Shown: piece after piece, positions 16,444 to 23,395 of the stretch
Layout: every line of letters begins with the position of its first letter
Position numbering within the stretch: the first letter of the stretch is position 1
DNA from: Sulfuricella sp. T08
GTDB lineage: Bacteria > Pseudomonadota > Gammaproteobacteria > Burkholderiales > Sulfuricellaceae
DNA: 64,000 nt
Direction of reading: 5' to 3'
NCBI RefSeq assembly: GCF_000971475.1
Contig: NZ_DF967524.1
Coordinates: forward strand, 1-64,000
The notes under the pieces: generated by a model
Database searches by the model: none
Told to the model about the DNA's origin: nothing
What the model saw: the letters and a program-made list of their open reading frames with translations, nothing else
Program-made: the position numbers and the translations under genes

Positions 16444-17149
16444 GGCATGTTTCCCCGTCGCATGTCCTGCAATCGCGACTGCGGAAGCGTTCGGCGACCC
16501 GTTCCGGTTCATCCGTCATGACCAGCCTGCCGCCGCAAAGCAGGGAGGCGCGGTTGGCAATGCGTGCGATCTCCTGTCTATGGGTAATCAGCAGTATGGC
16601 GGCACCCTCCCTTTGCAGTTCCTTGATCACATCGACGACCTCCTGCAGGGACAGCATGTCGATGCCTGAGTCCGGTTCGTCGAGGATCGCCAGCTTCGGC
16701 TTCAGAGCCAGCAAAGACGCCAGCTCGATGCGCTTGCGCTCCCCTCCGCTCAGTGTCTTGTCCAGCGCCCGCCCCAGATAGGCCGCCGGTTCCAGGCCGA
16801 CGCGCCGCAGGCAGTCCGCCGGGGTGTTGGCGGCTCGCCCCAGGCTCAGATAGTCGCCCACGCTCAAGCCATCAAAACGGGCCGGCTCCTGCCAGGCCAT
16901 GGTAATCCCGAGTCGGGCGCGTTCGTGGATGGCCATGGCAGTGATCAACTGCCCCTGAAAACGGATTTCACCCGCAGTAGGCATATAGCCGCCACAGCCC
17001 ATGATGAGATTGGCGAGAGTCGTCTTGCCGGCACCATTGGCACCGAGCAGGGCGTGAATCTCCTGCTCGTTCACCGTCAGGTCTAGGCCGGACAGAGGTT
17101 TCTTGTCCCGCACCGAGTACGTCAAGCCTTTAACCTCAAGCAAAACCAT
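16436..17149 (-). CDS. SufC-like ABC ATPase (SmsC type)
   Basis: The product has 237 residues and no membrane segment. It has Walker A GANGAGKT (36-43), ABC signature LSGGER (133-138), Walker B LAILDE (153-158) and an H-loop His190. The sequence ILDEPDSGIDMLSLQ is SufC-like rather than transporter-like. The C-terminal tail is unusual: Cys227, Cys230 and Cys235 in a short acidic stretch, which could bind metal or a cluster. It is the first gene of the minus-strand set; its product would drive conformational change in the neighbouring SufBD-like protein. A classic transporter role is unlikely. Confidence 0.85.
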   Translation of the reverse strand: MVLLEVKGLTYSVRDKKPLSGLDLTVNEQEIHALLGANGAGKTTLANLIMGCGGYMPTAGEIRFQGQLITAMAIHERARLGITMAWQEPARFDGLSVGDYLSLGRAANTPADCLRRVGLEPAAYLGRALDKTLSGGERKRIELASLLALKPKLAILDEPDSGIDMLSLQEVVDVIKELQREGAAILLITHRQEIARIANRASLLCGGRLVMTDEPERVAERFRSRDCRTCDGETCHD

Positions 17150-17290
17150 GCGCTATACTCCAATCAAGCCATTTCACAAGGCAGGCGATGTTCGCCGATT
17201 ACACCCGAACGCCTGCAGCTTCTCTTATGTATAGCTTTCTTCCAGGCCCGGAGCAATTCCGGTGCGGATCATCTATGGACAGAATTGATA
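17150..17290. promoter_or_regulatory. Divergent promoter region of the sms-type genes and the MBL gene
   Basis: The two start codons are about 140 bases apart. TATACT near 17153-17158 could be a -10 element. I see no clear operator palindrome or Fe-S-regulator (IscR-type) site. Confidence 0.3.
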
Positions 17291-18310
17291 ATGAGACCCC
17301 TGTTCCATCCGAAACTCGTCAACGACCCTTTCGGGGATCCCGCGCTTTATGTGGATTGCCTGTTCGAGAAACGGGCCATGATGTTCGACTTGGGGGATAT
17401 CAGGAAGCTTGCCCCGCGGAAGATTCTGCGCCTGAGCCATATTTTCGTTTCCCATACCCATATGGATCATTTCATGGGCTTCGACTGGCTGCTGAGGATT
17501 TCCCTGGGCCGCGAAAAGCGGATGCATCTTTTTGGCCCGGCCCGCTTCCTGGAGCAGGTCGAACACAAGCTGGCGGCTTATACCTGGAACCTGGTGGAGA
17601 ATTATTCCAGCGATTTCACTCTGGTCGTGACCGAGGTTCAGCAGGAGGGGATGGCGAGAAGGGCCAGATTCCGCTGCAGGACCGCTTTCCGAAGGGAGGC
17701 TGAAGAAGAGCTGGCGCTGGCCGACGGGGTCCTTGTGGATGAAGAAATGTTTCGCGTCCGCTGCGCCATCCTCGACCACAAAACCCCCTGCCTGGGCTTC
17801 GCACTAGAGGAAAAGGCGCACGTCAACGTGTGGAAAAACCGCCTGGCGGAAATGCGCCTTCCCATGGGGCCATGGTTGCGGGAATTGAAACAGGCGGTCC
17901 TCCGGGGCGAAGCGGATGATACGCCGTTCCGTGTCTGGTGGAAGGAAGGCGGGCAGGTCCGGGAAACGCATATTCCGCTCGGCCGGCTCAAGGCCGAAGT
18001 GCTGCGCATCGTTTCTGGGCAGAAGATCAGCTACGTCACCGACCTGGTCTATCATCCGGAAAATGCCGGAAAGGTGATCAATCTGGCCCGCGGTTCGGAT
18101 CTGCTTTTCATCGAAGCCGGCTTTTTGCATCAGGATGCCGAGCGTGCTGCACAAAAGTATCACCTGACTGCCCGGCAGGCTGGCTCAATGGCGAGGGAGG
18201 CAGGCGTGAAGAACGTTATTCCGCTTCATTTTTCCCCCAGCTACTCTGACCGGGAGGCGTTGTTGCGCCAGGAACTGGAAGACTCGCTTGGCTTGCAGCC
18301 AATTGTTTGA
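17291..18310 (+). CDS. Metallo-beta-lactamase-fold hydrolase (RNase Z-like)
   Basis: The product has 339 residues. The metal motif SHTHMDH is at 54-60, followed later by IEAGFLH (second Asp/Glu site region) and a late HFSPSY, the His of the RNase Z/arylsulfatase group. Unlike canonical RNase Z it has a long insertion (about 120-240) with charged segments. It could act on RNA 3' ends or small phosphodiesters. The ATG at 17291 is preferred over a TTG at 17285. It is divergent from the SmsC-like gene, so a shared function with that set is possible. Substrate unknown. Confidence 0.8.
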   Translation: MRPLFHPKLVNDPFGDPALYVDCLFEKRAMMFDLGDIRKLAPRKILRLSHIFVSHTHMDHFMGFDWLLRISLGREKRMHLFGPARFLEQVEHKLAAYTWNLVENYSSDFTLVVTEVQQEGMARRARFRCRTAFRREAEEELALADGVLVDEEMFRVRCAILDHKTPCLGFALEEKAHVNVWKNRLAEMRLPMGPWLRELKQAVLRGEADDTPFRVWWKEGGQVRETHIPLGRLKAEVLRIVSGQKISYVTDLVYHPENAGKVINLARGSDLLFIEAGFLHQDAERAAQKYHLTARQAGSMAREAGVKNVIPLHFSPSYSDREALLRQELEDSLGLQPIV

Positions 18311-18316
18311 TCGGCC

Positions 18317-18799
18317 CTAGAATGCCGGTACGTCAGCCGGGAATGCACTGCTGCTGAATGATGCCCAGTTCATGCGAGCCAGCGAATCCGTGCTCTGGCG
18401 CAGGATTCTTTGGGCTGCCCGCACCTTGTTGAGCAAACCGGTCAGTTCGGCATCGAACCTTTCATTGGCAACCAGTCGGTACCACTCGTCACCGTCCGGA
18501 TCTTGCTCATCAAGATTGCGCCAGAACAGGTTGCTGAAGCTCCCGTATGTAACCGGTTTTCCCGCAGCAAGGTCGGCCTTGATTTTGCCGGCCCATGGAC
18601 GGCGTCGTTTAATCAGCCCCTCCGCGCCTTCGTGAACCTTCACGGACAGGTAGGCATGGAGATCTTCCGGACGCCTGATCTGCTCAAGCTCAAGGATACT
18701 GTTTCCAGCCATGGCATCCGCAATCAGGGCTCGCAGATCAGCGCTGGTGATTTCCAGGGCAACGCCGGTTTGGAATTGTTGAATCTTGTCGAAGTACAT
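18317..18799 (-). CDS. Hypothetical protein
   Basis: The product has 160 residues from the ATG at 18799, which has AAGGAA four bases upstream; earlier in-frame starts have no ribosome-binding site. It is soluble, mixed alpha-helical, with a basic patch GLIKRRRPWAGKIKAD and a Trp-rich segment (NLFWRNLDEQDPDGDEWYRL). No family recognised. It converges on the MBL gene (six-base gap) and is divergent from rtcA. Confidence 0.6.
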   Translation of the reverse strand: MYFDKIQQFQTGVALEITSADLRALIADAMAGNSILELEQIRRPEDLHAYLSVKVHEGAEGLIKRRRPWAGKIKADLAAGKPVTYGSFSNLFWRNLDEQDPDGDEWYRLVANERFDAELTGLLNKVRAAQRILRQSTDSLARMNWASFSSSAFPADVPAF

Positions 18800-18920
18800 G
18801 TATTCCTTCTCTCTTAAGACAAATTTTGATAGCAAAATCCTGCCAAGGTTCAATGTGCTATTCCAGATCACTCCGGGGCGGCTGCTACACTGGTAGTGTT
18901 GCATTTGCCGCGAGGTGGGC

Positions 18921-19958
18921 ATGCGCGAAATTGACGGTTCCTACGGAGAAGGCGGTGGACAGCTGTTGCGCACGGCGGTGGCGCTTTCAGCTATTACCGG
19001 GGAAGCTGTCCATGTGCGGCACATCCGTGCCAATAGAACCAATCCCGGTCTTTCTCCCCAGCACCTGACCGCGGTCATGGCTGTGGCCAAGCTGTGTGGT
19101 GCTGAGGCAGAGGGGCTGGAAGTCAAATCGCGGGAAATTCTGTTCCGGCCTGGCCGGTTGGTTGGCGGCCGGTTCGATTTTAGAGTTGGCACTGCCGGCA
19201 GCATCACTCTGGTGTTGCAGGCGGCGCTGCCCGTTGCGGTTGCTTGCGGAGAAGGCTTGTGGATGCGCATCAGCGGCGGCACCGATGTCCGTGCTGCCCC
19301 ACCCCTGGATTACTTTTGCCTTGTTCTGCTGCCCTTGCTCTCCAGCATGGGCGTCAGGGTCCGAATCGAGGTATTGAAGCGGGGGTATTACCCGCGAGGT
19401 GGCGGCGAGGTGGCCGTGGAGGTGCTGCCCTCCTTGCCGCTTCAGCCATTGATGCTGGATGCGGCCGGCGCCCTGAGGGAAATCCGCGGCTACGCCCACA
19501 TTGCCAACCTGCCGGATCATATCGTTCAACGCATGGCGAGTTCGGCGCTGGCGGAGCTCTCGGCCTTTCCTGCGCCATCCATCAATCAGGCCGTATTGGG
19601 TGCAGATAAAGCCATCGGGGCGGGAGGGGCGATTGTTTTGGTCGCGCAAAGGGCACACACCATTCTGGGCGCTTCCGCCATCGCGCAACGAGGCGTGCCC
19701 GCAGAGACACTTGGCTCGGAAGCGGGCAGGCTGTTGCGCGAGGAAATTTCTGCCGGGGCAACCCTCGATATCCATGCTGCCGATCAGGTGCTGATTTATC
19801 TCGCCCTTGCAGGTGGTACCTCACGCTTTCGGGCAAGAAAGCTTACATCCCACGCTCTTACCACCATCTGGCTGCTGGAGCAGTTTCTGCCTGTACGCTT
19901 CAACATCATTGAAGCCGATTCCCTGAAGCGGGTCGAGGTGACATCCAATCCGGCTTGA
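18921..19958 (+). CDS. rtcA: RNA 3'-terminal phosphate cyclase
   Basis: The product has 345 residues (E. coli RtcA 338). It starts EIDGSYGEGGGQLLRTAVALS, the family signature, and has RANRTNPGLSPQH and the late DIHAADQVLIYLALA, where the His is the site of adenylylation. RtcA uses ATP to convert RNA 3'-phosphate to 2',3'-cyclic phosphate, a substrate for RtcB-type ligation. The ATG at 18921 has GAGGTGGG just upstream. No RtcR regulator or adjacent rtcB is seen; rtcB lies 26 kb away with archease. Confidence 0.95.
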   Translation: MREIDGSYGEGGGQLLRTAVALSAITGEAVHVRHIRANRTNPGLSPQHLTAVMAVAKLCGAEAEGLEVKSREILFRPGRLVGGRFDFRVGTAGSITLVLQAALPVAVACGEGLWMRISGGTDVRAAPPLDYFCLVLLPLLSSMGVRVRIEVLKRGYYPRGGGEVAVEVLPSLPLQPLMLDAAGALREIRGYAHIANLPDHIVQRMASSALAELSAFPAPSINQAVLGADKAIGAGGAIVLVAQRAHTILGASAIAQRGVPAETLGSEAGRLLREEISAGATLDIHAADQVLIYLALAGGTSRFRARKLTSHALTTIWLLEQFLPVRFNIIEADSLKRVEVTSNPA

Positions 19959-20092
19959 AAATTCAGAAGACTGGTGCGCTCCAGAGTGTATTTGTTATTA
20001 GGGCGGCGTGCTTATGAGGCATCTTACTGTTCCTTAAGCTCCGCATTCATTTGCATGTAAATCAAAATTATTTATAGGCCCATACTGATTAA

Positions 20093-20133
20093 TTGATCTG
20101 TATCAATATTTCTCATTGGCTATGGGGTATTCT
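20093..20133 (+). promoter_or_regulatory. FNR-type site and -10 box of the bacteriohemerythrin gene
   Basis: TTGATCTGTATCAA (20093-20106) is a perfect match to the FNR/CRP-family consensus TTGAT-N4-ATCAA. A TATTCT at 20128-20133 would place the transcription start near 20140, about 41 bases from the site centre, the geometry of a class II activated promoter. The gene starts at 20200. The rest of the 19959-20199 gap has no other feature. Confidence 0.7.
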
Positions 20134-20199
20134 GAAATAAAACCGATGTGGTCATCACCTTAATTTTGTTCTACCAGATAACGCCATGACACCACGACC

Positions 20200-20619
20200 A
20201 TGAACAAATACCATCTGATCTGGAACGAAAGCCGCCACAGCGTTGGCATTGCCTTGATTGACAGCCAGCACCGTGAAATTATCAAGAGGGTTAACCAAAT
20301 CGCCGACGGGGTTGCCAAAAGAAATCAAAGCGAAGCCGTGCAGGAAATGTTGGGGGGGCTGATCCTTTTTGCCCGTGAACATTTCGCCGTCGAGGAGCGT
20401 CTCATGGTGGAATATGGCTTTCCCGACATGGAGAGCCATATCGAGGAACATCGCAGATTGTTCCAACAACTGAACAACCTCATTAATGTAGGCCTACGCG
20501 CCCCAAACCATAACAAAGCGGCGCTGGTTTCTGCCTTTCTCACTGATTGGGCGGAGCAGCACATCCTCCGGGCTGACAAGGAACTCGGCGAATTTCTAGC
20601 TGCTAAGGGGCTCAGCTAG
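20200..20619 (+). CDS. Bacteriohemerythrin (O2-binding diiron protein)
   Basis: The product has 139 residues. The diiron ligand set is complete: His24, His61, Glu65, His80, His84, His121 and Asp126 (DSQHR, HFAVEE, HIEEH, HILRAD). Such single-domain proteins bind O2 reversibly and store, carry or sense it for oxidases or monooxygenases in microaerobic cells. It stands alone behind an FNR-type promoter and converges with the SAM synthetase gene. Confidence 0.93.
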   Translation: MNKYHLIWNESRHSVGIALIDSQHREIIKRVNQIADGVAKRNQSEAVQEMLGGLILFAREHFAVEERLMVEYGFPDMESHIEEHRRLFQQLNNLINVGLRAPNHNKAALVSAFLTDWAEQHILRADKELGEFLAAKGLS

Positions 20620-20666
20620 TGTCGTGGTGGTAAGCGCAGGCTTGGCCCAGGCCTGAGGGCTATGGT

Positions 20667-21851
20667 TTAGTAGAGGGAAACCGCCTGATCGAGTATGAGC
20701 GCGGTTACTTTCGGCATATTCCCCAGCCATTCGTTGGCGATTTTTGCCGCCTCCCGCTGCAGTGGCTCGCTTACCCCATGAGCAGCCTGGATTTCTATCG
20801 CGGCGACCTGAGGCTGGTCCACCGGTGCGCCGATGGCGGACAGGATTTGCACCGTTACGCCTTCCGCTTCCTCCAGCCGCTCGTGAATATCCCGCGCCAT
20901 CAGCATGGCCAGGACGTTGTACAGTTTGCCCACATGGGAGACCGGATTCTTGCCCGCGACTGCTTCCAGGGACATAGGTCGTGCCGGCGTGATCAAGCCG
21001 CTGGCCCGATTGCCGCGCCCCGCTTGGCCATCATCACCCATTTCGGAGCTTAAGCCGGAAACGGTCAGATACAGGCCGCATTCGTCCGTGGCGGCTGGGT
21101 CGTCCAGAGTGTTCAATTGCAGACTGGCGCCTGGACCGATTTCCTGTTTGAGGTATTCGCAGATATGGGCTTTGTGCTGCCGGTAATCGGAGACACTCGC
21201 CACGTGGCGATCCACAAACGCCAAGGCAATGGTAAAAGCGGAATCATTCCCCACGCGCATGCCCATTACCTTGAAATCGGACCCGGCACTGGGAAAACGC
21301 TGCCTGAACGCCTTCGACCGCAAGATTTCGGCGAGGCGCAGGACGTTTGTCTCAAGGGGGGAGTAGGGGGCGAATCCCACGCCGAAGGAGGTGTCGTTTG
21401 ATAAGGGGACGCCTGTGCTACGGGCGAAGATTTGCTTGAGGTTGGCACTGCCTTCACGGATATGGGTATCGATCACTATCCCCGCAGCAGCGTCTTGCAG
21501 ATGCTCTTCCAGGTAGCACCGCGCCGCTTTTTCCACGATCTCCTGAACGTTGAAAGCAGGTTCGGGGCGCGTTGCCCGTCCACAAATGATCAGGCGTGCC
21601 TTTTCTTCAATTAATCCGCCCCCGAAGCGCGGTGCGCTGCGGCCCGCTGCCAACAGCCCCTTGTCCAGGTTATGGTGCAGAATTCGACCGTAAGCCTTCA
21701 GATAGGCGAGGGAAAGCGCACGGGAAGCCGCTTCGCACACACCGTCGGTGACGGTGTCCGGGTGACCTATCCCTTTGTGTTCGCACATTTCCACCTCCCG
21801 CTGCTCCACAGGGATGCAGGAGAATGGCGTGACTACGATATTTCTGGACAT
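20667..21851 (-). CDS. Archaeal-type S-adenosylmethionine synthetase
   Basis: The product has 394 residues. KGIGHPDTVTDG (26-37), the central NDTSFGVGFAPYSP and GDDGQAGRGNR then LITPARPMSLEAVAGKNPVSHVGKLYN match the archaeal family (COG1812), which is highly diverged from bacterial MetK. It makes SAM from Met and ATP. Bacterial genomes usually also have a standard metK, so this may be a second, transferred copy; a standard metK cannot be checked here. No partner gene is adjacent. Confidence 0.88.
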   Translation of the reverse strand: MSRNIVVTPFSCIPVEQREVEMCEHKGIGHPDTVTDGVCEAASRALSLAYLKAYGRILHHNLDKGLLAAGRSAPRFGGGLIEEKARLIICGRATRPEPAFNVQEIVEKAARCYLEEHLQDAAAGIVIDTHIREGSANLKQIFARSTGVPLSNDTSFGVGFAPYSPLETNVLRLAEILRSKAFRQRFPSAGSDFKVMGMRVGNDSAFTIALAFVDRHVASVSDYRQHKAHICEYLKQEIGPGASLQLNTLDDPAATDECGLYLTVSGLSSEMGDDGQAGRGNRASGLITPARPMSLEAVAGKNPVSHVGKLYNVLAMLMARDIHERLEEAEGVTVQILSAIGAPVDQPQVAAIEIQAAHGVSEPLQREAAKIANEWLGNMPKVTALILDQAVSLY

Positions 21852-22308
21852 GGTTCGAGCGTTACCCCCATTTATCGCGTCTTGAGCAAATTACAGTATT
21901 GCACAGATTTCATGCGGCTATGAATGGATGGAAATCTTGTCGATTCATTGTGATAGCCGGCATAAAAAAAATATCTGTAGTTGGCTGTTGAATTATTAGA
22001 CGGGGAGTCGTCCGAAATGTGCCACAAGCAGTCACATGACGTTTGGATTGAATTCCTGTTGTTTGGTTGTTTAGTGGCTTTGTCGATATTCCTTACATCA
22101 CTACATTCCACCCCCATAAACCCGCCAATGTCTTAAAGTATAAGGTTCTTAATATGGAAGTAGCGTTGAAGTAAGAGAATGTCATTGCCTGAAACTATCT
22201 GTTGTCATCAAGATCCGTCGAAATATCTTACAGTTATGCGCATTGCGCGCGCTACACACATTTAAACACTCCTGATTCAATTGGCCTCTATGGCTGAACG
22301 AAGTCAAT
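21852..22308. other. Long intergenic region without a gene
   Basis: This AT-rich stretch separates the SAM synthetase and the PEP-CTERM gene. A minus-strand frame at 21872-22117 is not protein-like. I see no strong repeat or hairpin apart from GCGC-rich alternation near 22238-22252. It may carry binding sites for an enhancer-binding activator of the sigma-54-type promoter that follows. Confidence 0.4.
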
Positions 22309-22324
22309 TGGCATGACTATTGCT
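22309..22324 (+). promoter_or_regulatory. Sigma-54 (RpoN)-type -24/-12 promoter
   Basis: TGGCATGACTATTGCT has GG at 22310-22311 and GC at 22322-22323 separated by ten bases, and matches the consensus TGGCACG-N4-TTGCW with a single change. The expected start of transcription is near 22335, giving an 80-base leader to the ATG at 22414. Confidence 0.75.
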
Positions 22325-22413
22325 AAACTTAAACCATATTTTCATGCCGCATAATTAAATACCAAAATGTGCAAACACAGCATCAAAAAATTAATTTTAA
22401 CCTGGAGCAATCA

Positions 22414-23046
22414 ATGAAAACCACACAAACCCTGCTCGCTGCTGTAATTCTCAGCACCGGTCTGTTATCCGCCAGCGGCGCCAATGCTGCACTGGAATCC
22501 CGTCTGGGCGGTCTAGCAGTATATGACACCCACCTCAACCTCACCTGGTTGGCGAATGCCAACGTTAACGGCGATATGACCTGGTCACAAGCCAACACCT
22601 GGGTGGCGGGTCTTACAGTGAACGGAATCAGCGGATGGCGCCTGCCCACTACATTGCAACCAGATGCTTCTTGCAGCGGGCAATATGCCCCCACGTCCGA
22701 ATCCTATGGCTACAACTGCACTGGCAGCGAGATGGGGCATCTGTACTACAACGAACTGGGCGGTACCGCATATGGCAATCTCTATCCTAATGCCAACTTG
22801 GCACTATTTCAGAACGTTATGGCAGGAACCTACTGGTCCAGTACAGCGACGCCGTCTAACACCCTCGCGTGGACCTTCGCCTTCGGCGGCGGCTTGACGG
22901 ATGGTATTGCCATGACCGACTATCGTTACGCGTGGGCTGTTCACTCCGGTGATGTTGCCGCCGCCCCCGTTCCTGCGGCCGCGTGGCTGCTTGGATCTGG
23001 CTTGATTGGCTTAGCTGGTATTGCACGTAAGCGCAAAGTAGTTTAA
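22414..23046 (+). CDS. PEP-CTERM (VPxPA type) protein with a DUF1566 domain
   Basis: The product has 210 residues from the ATG at 22414, preceded by GGAG; the upstream in-frame start lacks a signal. A signal peptide ends at about residue 26 (SGANAAL). The mature part (YDTHLNLTWLANANV, MTWSQANTWV, ISGWRLPT, TYWSST, AWAVHSGD) is a DUF1566/Lcl-type domain seen in surface and fimbrial proteins. The end VPVPAAAWLLGSG plus hydrophobic stretch and ARKRK is the exosortase signal. Expression is probably RpoN-dependent. Confidence 0.88.
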   Translation: MKTTQTLLAAVILSTGLLSASGANAALESRLGGLAVYDTHLNLTWLANANVNGDMTWSQANTWVAGLTVNGISGWRLPTTLQPDASCSGQYAPTSESYGYNCTGSEMGHLYYNELGGTAYGNLYPNANLALFQNVMAGTYWSSTATPSNTLAWTFAFGGGLTDGIAMTDYRYAWAVHSGDVAAAPVPAAAWLLGSGLIGLAGIARKRKVV

Positions 23047-23067
23047 TAAACGCTTGGGGTTAATAAG

Positions 23068-23093
23068 ACGGCGGCCAATAGGTCGCCGTTTTT
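23068..23093 (+). terminator. Intrinsic terminator of the PEP-CTERM gene
   Basis: ACGGCGGCC (23068-23076) pairs with GGTCGCCGT (23081-23089) with one wobble pair and a four-base AATA loop, followed by TTTT. It lies 22 bases after the stop. Confidence 0.85.
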
Positions 23094-23140
23094 CGTTCCT
23101 GAGTTTGTTCGCTGAAAATCTGATTTCGGCTGGCTTGAAG

Positions 23141-23212
23141 GACCGCTATGGGTCGATCCCGGCTGTACGCCTTTCTCCACAGCAGATGTTGGTTCCAGTG
23201 GCATCGATCAGC
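23141..23212 (+). repeat. Dispersed repeat copy B (partner at 1714-1789)
   Basis: This shares a 20-base identical core and flanking similarity with copy A. It begins GACCGCTATGGGTCGATCCC, a phrase I associate with dispersed non-coding repeats of proteobacteria. The rest of the gap 23094-23395 shows no gene. Confidence 0.55.
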
Positions 23213-23395
23213 AACTAGCCGGAGCGGCTTTTTGTGTATGGCCATTTGAGGCAATATTGCCTACAAAGATCAGGGTAATTCATTACCTTTTGTCTTTCGT
23301 GAGCTTGTCCTCCACCTCGGTACGGAACGGGTGACATGGCGGCTGTAGGGATAAGCAAGTTAATGCATGGAAAACATCCAACCTGGAAGAGAATT

